Source: a bacterium
Lineage (GTDB): Bacteria; 4484-113; JAFGCY01
Length of the DNA stretch: 64,000 nucleotides
Assembly (NCBI GenBank): GCA_020440605.1
Contig: JAGRNT010000013.1
Location: forward strand, 1 to 64,000
Direction of reading: 5' to 3'
The translations under genes were made by a program, and so were the position numbers. A model generated the notes under the pieces. That model did not search any database. It was not told the DNA's origin and saw nothing but the letters and a program-made list of their open reading frames with translations. Of the stretch, positions 38,381 through 46,598 are shown in pieces (position 1 is the stretch's first letter; the number at the start of each line of letters is the position of its first letter).

Positions 38381-39562
38381 GTGAAGAGGCCTGTATCCAC
38401 ACTGCTGATCTGCTGCTGCCTGCTGGGCCTGGCCTTGACGGCCTCACCCGCAATTGCGGCCGGGATTCCCGCGGTCAGCGATGCCGAGCTGGCCCGCGCG
38501 CTGGAGCTGGCAGGAGCCAATGCCCCCGAGCTGCAGAGCGCACTGGATGCCAGTGCGGATGACGGCACGCGCCGGGCGGCGATGCGCTTCACCGTGGCCA
38601 GCCTGCCGACCTGCGACCTCGGCAGCATCAGTGCCGCTGAACTGACTGCCAATCTGGACATGGCGCTCAGTGTGCGCACCGACTTCCCCTGGGGCAGCGA
38701 CTGCGACCTGGCAACCTGGGCGCACTTCGTGCTGCCGCCGCGCGTCAGCCAGGAACCGCTTTCGGACTGGCGGCGCTTCTTCCTCGCCGAACTTGGCAAC
38801 GAGCTTTCCGGCGCGACCACGCTGGACGAGGCGGCCGTGCTCGTCAACAAGTGGTGCGGGCAGCGCGTCGGCTTCAAACAGACCCAGCGCCGTGACCAGG
38901 GTCCGCTGGCAACGCTGGCCAGCGGCTACGGGCGCTGCGAGGAGATGGTGATCTTCTACGTCGATGCCTGCCGCAGCGTCGGGATCCCGGCGCGGATGGC
39001 CTACTGCCCCTACTGGGCCGTCAGTGACAACAACCATGCCTGGGTAGAGGTGCTCGGCTCCGATGGCAACTGGCACTACACCGGCGGCTGCGAGCCGCGC
39101 GACCAGCTGGACGACGCCTGGTTCAACGGGGCGGTGAAGAACGCCCCGCTGATCTGCTCGATGGCCTTCGGCGTACCGGACACGCTGGATGACAGCGTGC
39201 TCGAGGTGGACCGGACCGTCGGCGCGCGCTACACCCGCTTCAATTCAACATCCTTCTACCGCGACACCGGCCTGCTTTCCGTGGAGGTGCCGACGGCAGC
39301 CGGCAGCACGAATGCGCACGTAAGCGTGCATGTCTTCAACTTCGGAGCCCTGCGCCAGATCGCGCATGTGCAGCTGGACAGCCAGGGCCGGGCCCGGATC
39401 AGGCTGGGCCTGGGCAGTTTCGTGATCACCACGGATGCACCGGTGGAGACGCGCCAGACGCTCGTGGAGATCTCTGCGGGGGAAATCACCGAACTGTACT
39501 GGGATTCACTGCCCGAACTGGACAGCCAGATCCTGCTGCAGTTCCCGCCGGACGCCGCCTGA
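38381..39562 (+). CDS. Exported transglutaminase-like protein
   Basis: A 393-residue protein with a clear signal peptide (KRPVSTLLICCCLLGLALT, cleavage after AIA). The core is a transglutaminase/papain-like domain with the triad Cys186 in SGYGRCEEM, His219 in NNHAWVEV and Asp241 in CEPRD. Bacterial members act as cysteine proteases or amide-cleaving and cross-linking enzymes; substrate unknown. A ~110-residue beta-sandwich-like C-terminal part follows. The GTG start is placed 6 nt after TATAAT; an ATG at 38351 would put ten extra residues in front of the signal peptide and overlap the promoter. Its stop abuts the stop of the convergent gene (TGA-TCA). Confidence 0.85.
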   Translation: MKRPVSTLLICCCLLGLALTASPAIAAGIPAVSDAELARALELAGANAPELQSALDASADDGTRRAAMRFTVASLPTCDLGSISAAELTANLDMALSVRTDFPWGSDCDLATWAHFVLPPRVSQEPLSDWRRFFLAELGNELSGATTLDEAAVLVNKWCGQRVGFKQTQRRDQGPLATLASGYGRCEEMVIFYVDACRSVGIPARMAYCPYWAVSDNNHAWVEVLGSDGNWHYTGGCEPRDQLDDAWFNGAVKNAPLICSMAFGVPDTLDDSVLEVDRTVGARYTRFNSTSFYRDTGLLSVEVPTAAGSTNAHVSVHVFNFGALRQIAHVQLDSQGRARIRLGLGSFVITTDAPVETRQTLVEISAGEITELYWDSLPELDSQILLQFPPDAA

Positions 39563-40411
39563 TCAGGCCTGGGCCTGCACGCCTTCCTCGCCACCCTCTT
39601 CCTGGCGGAATTCCTCCGGGCTGAGCTCGAGCTCCGTCACGTCGACGGATTCCTGCTGCTCAGCTTCCGCATCCTCCTGCAGCTCATCCAGCGTTTCCAC
39701 CGGATTGTCAGCGGCCTCACGGGCGTCGTCATCCGTGATGTACTCAAGCAGCTGCAGGGACAGCACCTGGTTGAGCTGGTGCTGGCGGAAGTTGGTCTGG
39801 ATGAAGAAGATCCCCAGCGGCACCATGAACAGCAGGGCCTGCTGCGTCCAGAGCTGCCAGTCGATTGCGAGGAAGGGAGCACCGATCGCGATGTACAGAC
39901 AGAACACCAGCACGATGCCCGTGTTGATCATCAGCGGTACGTTGTTGTTGGCGAACAGCTTCTGGCCGCGGTCCATGTTGACTTCGATGTCATTCTCGGC
40001 GTAGATGATCTGCTTGCGGGTGCGCCGCTCCAGACCACTGCCATCGGTCAGGTACAGCTCCTCGAAGCTCATTTCGCCGCTCTTGCCGGAATCACGCTCG
40101 ATGCGGTCCAGGGTGCGGGAGCAGAGCCGGTCCTCAGCGATGCGTTCCACGCCGAAGGCCTTGAGGTTGTCCACCCATTTTCCGGTGTAGTAGAGCATGG
40201 CCACACAGGCACCGAGGTACAGCAGGATGAAGAATGCCACCAGCAGTGGCTGCTTGCCGAACCACTTGGCGGCTTCGAGGGGAATCAGCAGGGGAGGCAG
40301 CAGGATCAGTACGGAAAGCAGGATGCGGTAACGCATCGCGGATGCGGAATACTCCCTGCTCAGCTGGGGGAGCAATTCAGCCAGCTTGCTCCATTCCGTA
40401 GCGTGTTCCAC
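39563..40411 (-). CDS. Membrane protein with an acidic C-terminal tail, unknown
   Basis: A 282-residue protein. Membrane segments fall at ~33-50 and 57-78 (LLSVLILLPPLLIPLEA; LLVAFFILLYLGACVAML) and again at ~165-185 and 195-215. The last ~65 residues are very rich in Glu, Asp and Gln (for example EDAEAEQQESVDVTELEL) and should be cytoplasmic. No family recognised. The GTG at 40411 is chosen because TATAAT (40423-40418) is exactly 6 nt upstream; ATG 40429 would add six residues and would overlap that hexamer. Confidence 0.7.
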   Translation of the reverse strand: MEHATEWSKLAELLPQLSREYSASAMRYRILLSVLILLPPLLIPLEAAKWFGKQPLLVAFFILLYLGACVAMLYYTGKWVDNLKAFGVERIAEDRLCSRTLDRIERDSGKSGEMSFEELYLTDGSGLERRTRKQIIYAENDIEVNMDRGQKLFANNNVPLMINTGIVLVFCLYIAIGAPFLAIDWQLWTQQALLFMVPLGIFFIQTNFRQHQLNQVLSLQLLEYITDDDAREAADNPVETLDELQEDAEAEQQESVDVTELELSPEEFRQEEGGEEGVQAQA

Positions 40412-40423
40412 ACTGGCATTATA
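40412..40423 (-). promoter_or_regulatory. -10 hexamer 6 nt before a GTG start (leaderless)
   Basis: Perfect TATAAT at 40423-40418 on the minus strand, then GCCAGT and GTG at 40411. Confidence 0.65.
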
Positions 40424-40484
40424 TGGCATTTGCAGACATTATGCATTTCAGCCAGGCTTAACCTGCCGGGCACTTAATCAGAAT

Positions 40485-41435
40485 TTAAATATTCATCACT
40501 ACAGCCTGGCAGGCTACACAGCGCAGCTCTCCATCTCCCTCAGGCCAGGCGAAGATGTAGAAATAGGCTGTCCGGCCGGCCCAGTCCGCGGGAATCTCCA
40601 GTTCCAGGTGGAATGTGCCTGCTGCAGCCTCTGGATCCAGCGCGGCCCCCGGCGGACGCGGTAGTTCACCGGAGAGTTCCCGGTCGATGGCCAGCTGGTA
40701 GCTTTCCTGAGGCAGGATGTAGTAGGGCGCGACGGCATTCAGTTCGGCGATGCTGAGCGGCCGCGGACTGTCCTGCAGGCCGACGCCGATGTAACCCGGT
40801 TCCGTGCCTGGCCTGAGCTGGCCGCTGAGTACGAGGCGTTCGCCGCAGCGCAGCTGCTGGGGCAGGCGGCCGTAGTCGCCATGCTCACTGACGAATTCAC
40901 TGACAGCCGCCATGCGCCAGATCCCATTGTCATCCACCAGTTCAAAGGCGCAGCCGAAATGCGTGGCCTGCGGGCTGAGCATCGTGCGCAGATGCTCCGG
41001 GCTGTCCAGCCATTCCCGCTGGAAGGAGCGCACCAGCCGCTCCGTCAGGCCCAGCGGCCATTCGATCTCCAGCAGGATCAGATTCTCCTGCACATAGTCC
41101 GTGCCACCCAGCCGGTTGTAGCGCTCCACGGGATTCAGGCCCTCGGTGTCGAAATGCGCGCTGTAGCCCTGGCGGGCCATATCAGCGGCATGGCGGCGGG
41201 CCATGTAGCCGGCCAGCTCAAGTGGCATGAGCCTGCCCAGTCCGGCCTGCTCGCGCTCGTGGTTGGTGAGCTTCAGCAGCAGTTCCTCTGCTTCAGCCGG
41301 GCTCAGCGCCTGCTGTGGATCACCATAGAGTTCCAGCAGCTGGGAGCGGCTGAGCAGTTCCTCCTGCGGGGCGGCGCAGACCATCCGGGGCCAAAGCCCG
41401 AGGATTGCCAGCAGGAAGATGCACAGCCTGAACAT
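40485..41435 (-). CDS. Exported CAP-domain (SCP/PR1-like) protein
   Basis: A 316-residue protein with a signal peptide (MFRLCIFLLAILGLWPRMV, cleavage after CAA). Residues ~45-190 form a CAP domain: the helix LLLKLTNHEREQAGLGRL, then LAGYMARRHAADMARQGYSAH, NPVERYNRLGG with ENLILLE, and a later FGCAFE. Bacterial CAP proteins are secreted; some are nucleases or lipid binders, but most have no known role. A ~120-residue C-terminal beta part (PRPLSIAELNAVAPYY, ending in VACQAVVMNI) follows. Divergent from plsX, 24 bp away, with a shared -10 region. Confidence 0.82.
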   Translation of the reverse strand: MFRLCIFLLAILGLWPRMVCAAPQEELLSRSQLLELYGDPQQALSPAEAEELLLKLTNHEREQAGLGRLMPLELAGYMARRHAADMARQGYSAHFDTEGLNPVERYNRLGGTDYVQENLILLEIEWPLGLTERLVRSFQREWLDSPEHLRTMLSPQATHFGCAFELVDDNGIWRMAAVSEFVSEHGDYGRLPQQLRCGERLVLSGQLRPGTEPGYIGVGLQDSPRPLSIAELNAVAPYYILPQESYQLAIDRELSGELPRPPGAALDPEAAAGTFHLELEIPADWAGRTAYFYIFAWPEGDGELRCVACQAVVMNI

Positions 41436-41459
41436 TGCGCTCTATATAATAGTTGGCTC
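41436..41459. promoter_or_regulatory. Divergent promoter between the CAP gene and plsX
   Basis: CTATATAAT at 41442-41450 gives TATAAT on the plus strand (41445-41450, 9 nt before the plsX ATG) and TATATA on the minus strand (41448-41443, 7 nt before the other ATG). The gap is 24 bp, so leaders are 0-3 nt. Confidence 0.65.
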
Positions 41460-42515
41460 ATGACGCAGCGCCCCACACTCGTGATGGACGTGATGGGCTC
41501 CGATCTCGGAGTCAGCGAGATGCTGCGCGGAGTAGCCGACTTCTGTGACGTGATGCGCGGCAAGCAGTTCGATGTCGTGGTGGTGCACAGTGCCCCGGAC
41601 GAAATCGAGAACATGCGCCGCCAGCTGGCAATCCTTTCCGCCGATTCCCCGACATACACCGTGCGTTTCGAGCATGCGAAGGACGTACTTCCAAAGGAAT
41701 TCACGAGCCCCGTGGATGCCTTCAAGAAGTATCCGGACAGCAGCATCCGCCGCTCGATGGAGATCGCGAAGGAACATCCGCAGAGCGCGGTGATCAGCCC
41801 CGGGACCACCGGGCTCGTGATGACCGCCGGGCTGTTCACGCTCGGTCGCGTGAAGGGCATCGACCGCCCGCCGATCGGCACGCCGCTGCCCACCCACAAG
41901 GGTGACATGTGGTTCGTGGACGGCGGCAGCAACGTGGACTGCAAGGCCGTGCACCTGCACCAGTTCGCGATTCTCGCGCACCTGTTCGTGAAGACGCTCT
42001 ACGGCAAGGAGAGCCCGCGCATCGCGCTGCTCTCCAACGGCACCGAGGACTACAAGGGCAATGCCCTCGTCAAGGAAGCCCGAGCCCTGATCGAGGCGGA
42101 TCCGCGCCTCAACTGCGTGGGCTATGTGGAGGGTCATTCGCTGTTCGACGGCGATGTGGACATCATGGTCTGCGACGGCTTCCTCGGCAACATCACACTC
42201 AAGCTGGCGGAGGGAGTCGGAACCTTCATGACGGACACGATGCGCAATGCCCTGAAGCGCAACATGTTCAACGCCCTGGCTGCAAAGCTGTTCCTCGGCC
42301 CGGCCCTGCGCGAGATGCGTACGCGCACGGACTATGCCCAGTGGGGCGGGGCACCGCTCCTGGGCCTGAAGGGCAATGTGATCATCTGCCATGGCCGCAG
42401 CAATGCACTGGCAATCCGCAATGCGCTGAAGGTCGGCTACGAACTGAGCCGTCGCGACCTCGTGATGCAGGTCGAGCAGGTGATGCGGGACTACGGCGAG
42501 AGCCCTGCCGGTTAG
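41460..42515 (+). CDS. plsX: Phosphate acyltransferase
   Basis: A 351-residue enzyme making acyl-phosphate from acyl-ACP, the entry to phospholipid synthesis; it is peripheral on the inner membrane. Motifs: MDVMGSDLGV at the start (the Asp/Gly phosphate site), SPGTTGLVMTAGLFTLGRVKG, PTHKGDMWFVDGGSNVDC, ALLSNGTEDYKGN, DIMVCDGFLGNITLK and GGAPLLGLKGNVIICHG. First of five genes for lipid synthesis on this strand. No rpmF precedes it, unlike many bacteria. An upstream open extension on the same strand overlaps the CAP gene in antisense and is not coding. Confidence 0.95.
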   Translation: MTQRPTLVMDVMGSDLGVSEMLRGVADFCDVMRGKQFDVVVVHSAPDEIENMRRQLAILSADSPTYTVRFEHAKDVLPKEFTSPVDAFKKYPDSSIRRSMEIAKEHPQSAVISPGTTGLVMTAGLFTLGRVKGIDRPPIGTPLPTHKGDMWFVDGGSNVDCKAVHLHQFAILAHLFVKTLYGKESPRIALLSNGTEDYKGNALVKEARALIEADPRLNCVGYVEGHSLFDGDVDIMVCDGFLGNITLKLAEGVGTFMTDTMRNALKRNMFNALAAKLFLGPALREMRTRTDYAQWGGAPLLGLKGNVIICHGRSNALAIRNALKVGYELSRRDLVMQVEQVMRDYGESPAG

Positions 42516-42525
42516 CGCAAGGTAC

Positions 42526-42541
42526 ATGACACTGGTGTCAT
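42526..42541. promoter_or_regulatory. 16-bp inverted repeat between plsX and fabH
   Basis: ATGACAC-TG-GTGTCAT, 7-bp perfect arms with a 2-bp centre, fills the middle of the 41-bp gap. It partly overlaps CATAAT (42539-42544), 12 nt before the fabH ATG. The placement suits a repressor site controlling an internal promoter; it does not resemble the FapR consensus. Confidence 0.45.
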
Positions 42542-42556
42542 AATGTTTCCCACGCT

Positions 42557-43573
42557 ATGAAAGATGTGGTCATACGCAGCTCGGGCCGCTACCTGCCTGA
42601 GAAGGTCTTCACAAACGATCATTTCGCCCGTTTCCTGGACACCAGCGATGAGTGGATCCAGGAGCGCACGGGCATCCGTGAGCGGCGCTTCGCTGCTCCC
42701 GAGGAACGCAACTCCGACATGGGCACGAAGGCCGCGCAGCAGTGCCTGGAACGCGCCGGGGTGGATGCCTCCGAGGTGGACCTGATCATCTGCGCCACCG
42801 TCACCGGTGACCGGATCTTTCCCGCCACGGCGAACTTCATCCAGGAGAATCTCGGCAACCGCACGGCCTGGGCCTTCGATGTCAATGCGGCCTGCGGGGG
42901 CTTCATCTACGCCCTGAGCCTGGCCTACGGCATGCTCGCGAGCGGCGTCAACAGGCGCGCACTCGTGATCGGCAGCGAGAAGATGACCTCAATCCTCGAC
43001 TTCACCGACCGCAGCACCTGCGTGCTGTTCGGCGACGGAGCGGGGGCCGTGCTGCTGGAGGCCGTCGAGCCGGCTGACAACCCGGAGGGCTACGGCCTGC
43101 GGAACTTCGTACTCGGTGCGGACGGCTCGCTGGCCTACAAGCTCTGGCAGCCAGACGGCGGCAGCGTCAACCCGCCCAACCCGGATTCCCTGGCCCGCCA
43201 CGGGCACTACATCCACATGTCCGGGCGCGAGGTCTACGTCAATGCGGTGCGCACCATGAATGCCATCGTGGAGGACGTGATCGCCCAGGCCGGGCTCACG
43301 CCGGAGCAGATCGACTGGTTCGTGCCGCACCAGGCCAACAAGCGCATCATTGACAGCGTGCGTGAGCGCCTGAAGATGCCCGAGGAGCGCTTCGTCGTCA
43401 ACATCGACCGCTACGGCAACACGACCTCGGGCACGATTCCGATCGGCATTGATGAACTGTATACGGAGAACAAGCTGGCAACGGGGCAGCACGTCGTGCT
43501 GATGACCTTCGGCGCCGGTTTCACCTGGGGTGCGGTCTACCTCAAGTGGGGCGACCCGCTGGCCGCGGGCTGA
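42557..43573 (+). CDS. fabH: Beta-ketoacyl-ACP synthase III
   Basis: A 338-residue condensing enzyme that starts fatty-acid synthesis by joining acetyl-CoA (or a branched acyl-CoA) with malonyl-ACP. Catalytic triad Cys113 (NAACGGFIY), His258 (FVPHQANKRI) and Asn288 (RYGNTTSGT). The GERR-type motif TGIRERR is present, as is VLFGDGAGAVLLE. Length is slightly above the usual 315-330. No good Shine-Dalgarno sequence precedes the ATG; the inverted repeat and CATAAT upstream suggest its own promoter with a leader of ~6 nt. Confidence 0.95.
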   Translation: MKDVVIRSSGRYLPEKVFTNDHFARFLDTSDEWIQERTGIRERRFAAPEERNSDMGTKAAQQCLERAGVDASEVDLIICATVTGDRIFPATANFIQENLGNRTAWAFDVNAACGGFIYALSLAYGMLASGVNRRALVIGSEKMTSILDFTDRSTCVLFGDGAGAVLLEAVEPADNPEGYGLRNFVLGADGSLAYKLWQPDGGSVNPPNPDSLARHGHYIHMSGREVYVNAVRTMNAIVEDVIAQAGLTPEQIDWFVPHQANKRIIDSVRERLKMPEERFVVNIDRYGNTTSGTIPIGIDELYTENKLATGQHVVLMTFGAGFTWGAVYLKWGDPLAAG

Positions 43574-43627
43574 GCCGCAGACGAGAAAAATGAAGATGAA
43601 CATGCAGCACTATGCAGGAGCAAGCGG

Positions 43628-44575
43628 ATGAGTCTGGCAGTGGTGTTCCCGGGACAGGGCAGCCAGCGCATCGGGATGGGCCAGGACTGGCTGGACCATC
43701 CTAAGGCGGCGCGGACCTTCGCCGAGGCGGACGCAGCGCTGGGCTTTCCGCTCTCGCGGCTGTGCTTCGAGGGACCGGAGGATGAGCTGCGGCTCACGAG
43801 CAACCAGCAGCCGGCGATCCTCGCCTGCTCGATTGCCGTTTTCCGTGCGCTGGCATCCGAACTGCCGGAGATCCGCTGCATGGCCGGGCACAGCCTCGGT
43901 GAATACAGCGCTCTCGTGGCTGCCGGGGCGCTGCCGCTGGCCGAGGCATTGCGCATCGTACGCCGCCGCGGCGAACTGATGCAGGACGCCGTGCCGGCCG
44001 GCACGGGTGCGATGGCTGCCGTGATCGGGCTGGAGTCCGCGCGGATCCGTGAGATTGATGCGGAAGTCAGGACAGCCCTGCCCGGGCGCGTGCTGGCGGA
44101 GGCCAACTTCAACAGCCCCGAGCAGACCGTTGTCAGCGGGCATGCCGACGCCGTGCATGCCGCAATGGAGCGCTACACTGCCGCCGGAGCCAAGCGTGTG
44201 GTCGAGCTGCCGGTCAGCGCGCCCTTCCACTGTGAACTGATGACCCCGGCGGCGGATGCCCTGCTGCCCATGCTGCAGGAAACATCCTTCAGCGCGACCG
44301 CGCTGCCGGTGATTGCCAACCTGACGGTCGAGCCCTATCCGGGCGACCCCGCGCAGTATGCGATGCACCTGCACGCACAGATCTTCAACCCGGTGCGCTG
44401 GACCGACAGCATCGCGCGCTTCCGCAGCATGGGCGTTGACAGCCTGCTGGAACTCGGGCCCGGCAAGGTGCTGCGCATGCTGACAGTGAAGACGGACCGT
44501 GAGATCCGTACATACAACGTCGATACCCGTGCTGATGCCGAGGGGCTCAGCAGCTGGCTGGGAGGTGCGGCATGA
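43628..44575 (+). CDS. fabD: Malonyl-CoA:ACP transacylase
   Basis: A 315-residue enzyme loading malonate onto acyl carrier protein. Motifs: FPGQGSQ at the N terminus, GHSLGEYSAL with nucleophile Ser89, and APFHCELM with His201. Ribosome site AGGAG 8 nt before the ATG. Ends in an ATGA overlap with fabG. Confidence 0.96.
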   Translation: MSLAVVFPGQGSQRIGMGQDWLDHPKAARTFAEADAALGFPLSRLCFEGPEDELRLTSNQQPAILACSIAVFRALASELPEIRCMAGHSLGEYSALVAAGALPLAEALRIVRRRGELMQDAVPAGTGAMAAVIGLESARIREIDAEVRTALPGRVLAEANFNSPEQTVVSGHADAVHAAMERYTAAGAKRVVELPVSAPFHCELMTPAADALLPMLQETSFSATALPVIANLTVEPYPGDPAQYAMHLHAQIFNPVRWTDSIARFRSMGVDSLLELGPGKVLRMLTVKTDREIRTYNVDTRADAEGLSSWLGGAA

Positions 44576-45330
44576 GCGAAGCAGCCCTGCCCCTGAGTGG
44601 CCAGGTGGCGCTCGTGACCGGTGGCGGCACCGGCATCGGTGCGGCCTGCGCCAGGCGGCTGGCCGCCGCCGGAGCCGAGGTCGTTGTCAACTACCTCGAC
44701 AGCGCTGACGCGGCCGGCGAGCTCGTGGATGCAATCAGCGTGAGCGGCGGCAGGGCCCGCAGCCTGCAGTTCGACGTCAGCGACAGCGCCGCCGTGAATG
44801 CCGGCTTCGCCGAGCTGAAGCAGCTGTGCGGCCGGCTCGACATCCTCGTCAACAATGCGGGGGCGCGGCTGGACGGCCTGGCCCTGCTGATGAAGGATGA
44901 GCAGTGGCGCAGCGCGCTCGCCGTCAACCTCGACGGCGTGTTCTACTGCTGCCGCAGTGCAATCGCCATGATGCGCAAGGGCGGCGGCTCGATCGTCAAC
45001 ATCGCCAGCGTGGCGGCCTTCGCCGGCAGTGCCGGACAGGCCAACTACAGCGCGGCGAAGGGCGGTGTCGTCAGCCTGACGCGCAGCCTGGCACTGGAAT
45101 ACGGGCCGAAGGCGATCCGCGTGAACTGCGTGGTGCCGGGGCTCGTGGACACCGGCATGACCGAGGACCTGAGTGCGGAGCTGCGGGCGGACTTCGTGAG
45201 CCGCATCCCGCTGGCCCGCTTCGGCAGCCCGGAGGAGGTGGCGGCCTGCGTGCTGTTCCTCGCCGGGCCGGATGCATCGTACGTCTCGGGAGCCTGCCTG
45301 CATGTCAACGGCGGCGGCTACCCGGCCTGA
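44572..45330 (+). CDS. fabG: 3-oxoacyl-ACP reductase
   Basis: A 252-residue short-chain dehydrogenase reducing 3-ketoacyl-ACP with NADPH. Cofactor motif TGGGTGIG (16-23), NNAG, and active-site Ser146, Tyr159 and Lys163 (YSAAK). Position between fabD and fabF supports the FabG role over other SDRs. Overlaps fabD by 4 nt. Confidence 0.95.
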   Translation: MSEAALPLSGQVALVTGGGTGIGAACARRLAAAGAEVVVNYLDSADAAGELVDAISVSGGRARSLQFDVSDSAAVNAGFAELKQLCGRLDILVNNAGARLDGLALLMKDEQWRSALAVNLDGVFYCCRSAIAMMRKGGGSIVNIASVAAFAGSAGQANYSAAKGGVVSLTRSLALEYGPKAIRVNCVVPGLVDTGMTEDLSAELRADFVSRIPLARFGSPEEVAACVLFLAGPDASYVSGACLHVNGGGYPA

Positions 45331-45347
45331 GGACTGAGGAGAGAGAC

Positions 45348-46592
45348 ATGGAACGACGCAGAGTAGCAGTGACCGGCATGGGTGCCGTATGCGGCTTCGG
45401 GGCCGGCGTGGACGTGCTGACCGACAGCGTGTTCGCCGGGAAGAGCTGTGTCACGCGCATCAAGGGCTTCGACCCCGCGGCCTTCCCCTGCCAGATCGGC
45501 GCGGAATGCCCCGACTTCGACGCTCCTTCATACTTCGTTGAGCCGCGTGACGCGCGCCGCCTGGAGCAGAGCATCCTGCAGGCCACCGCGGCCGCGAAGA
45601 TGGCGGTGCTCGACAGCGGGATCAGCTTCGAGGGCGATCTGAAGACCCGTACCGGCGTGTTCATCGGCAGCGGGATCGGCGGCCTGCGCACCCTCGAGGA
45701 GCAGATCATGCGCTCCGCCGAGAAGGGGGCCGAGCGCATCTCGCCCTTCTTCATCATCAACGCGATTGCCAACATGCCGGCCGGCGTGGTTGCCAAGGAA
45801 TGGGGCGTGCATGGCCCCTGCTTCTGCGTGACCAGCGCCTGTGCGACGAGCGGCCACAGCATCGGCGAGGCCGCGCTGGCGATCCGCCACGGCCGTACGG
45901 ACGTGATGATCGCGGGCGGCACGGAGAGTGCACTGAACCAGGTGGGGATCGGCGGCTTCAGTACGCTGAAGGCCCTGACCTTCGACTTCAATGACGAGCC
46001 CAAGAAAGGCAGCCGCCCCTTCGAGAAGCGCCGCAGCGGCTTCGTGATGGGTGAGGGCAGCGGCGTGATGATCCTCGAGGAATGGGAGCATGCCGTGGCA
46101 CGCAATGCGAAGATCTACGCCGAGGTTGTCGGCTACGGTGCCAGCGCGGATGCCTATCACGTCACGGCTCCGCCGGAAGACGGCGCAGGTGCGCAGCTGG
46201 CGATGCGGTGGGCGATGGAGGATGCCGGGATCCGCCGTGAGGAAGTGACCTATGTCAACGCCCACGGCACGAGCACCCCGCTCAATGACCGGGCCGAGAC
46301 CGCGGCGATCAAGGCCGTGTTCGGCGACCATGCCTACAAGCTGAAGGTCTCCTCGACGAAGTCCATGCACGGGCACCTGCTCGGCGCCGCGGCCGCGATC
46401 GAGGGCATCCTCAGCATCAAGGCCTTCGAGCGCAATGAGCTGCCGCCGACGATCAACTACGTTGAACCGGACCCGGACTGCGACCTGGACTACGTGCCCA
46501 ACGAGGCCGTGCCCTTCAGCGGCGACTACACGATGTGCAACACCTTCGGCTTCGGTGGCCAGAACGCGGTGCTGCTGTTCCGCCGCGCCTGA
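45348..46592 (+). CDS. fabF: Beta-ketoacyl-ACP synthase II
   Basis: A 414-residue elongating condensing enzyme. Catalytic Cys165 (TSACATSGHS), His306 (NAHGTSTPLND) and His341 (KSMHGHLLGAA) form the Cys-His-His triad. GGAGAG lies ~6 nt before the ATG, 17 nt after fabG. In many bacteria acpP stands between fabG and fabF; here it does not. An open frame upstream of this start overlaps fabG and is not used. Ends 6 nt before the convergent propeller gene's stop. Confidence 0.96.
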   Translation: MERRRVAVTGMGAVCGFGAGVDVLTDSVFAGKSCVTRIKGFDPAAFPCQIGAECPDFDAPSYFVEPRDARRLEQSILQATAAAKMAVLDSGISFEGDLKTRTGVFIGSGIGGLRTLEEQIMRSAEKGAERISPFFIINAIANMPAGVVAKEWGVHGPCFCVTSACATSGHSIGEAALAIRHGRTDVMIAGGTESALNQVGIGGFSTLKALTFDFNDEPKKGSRPFEKRRSGFVMGEGSGVMILEEWEHAVARNAKIYAEVVGYGASADAYHVTAPPEDGAGAQLAMRWAMEDAGIRREEVTYVNAHGTSTPLNDRAETAAIKAVFGDHAYKLKVSSTKSMHGHLLGAAAAIEGILSIKAFERNELPPTINYVEPDPDCDLDYVPNEAVPFSGDYTMCNTFGFGGQNAVLLFRRA

Positions 46593-46598
46593 AGCTGA

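Noticed and set aside
40881..41459. N-terminal extension of plsX in the same frame
   Set aside because: Antisense to the CAP-domain gene and upstream of the TATAAT; PlsX homology begins at the ATG at 41460.
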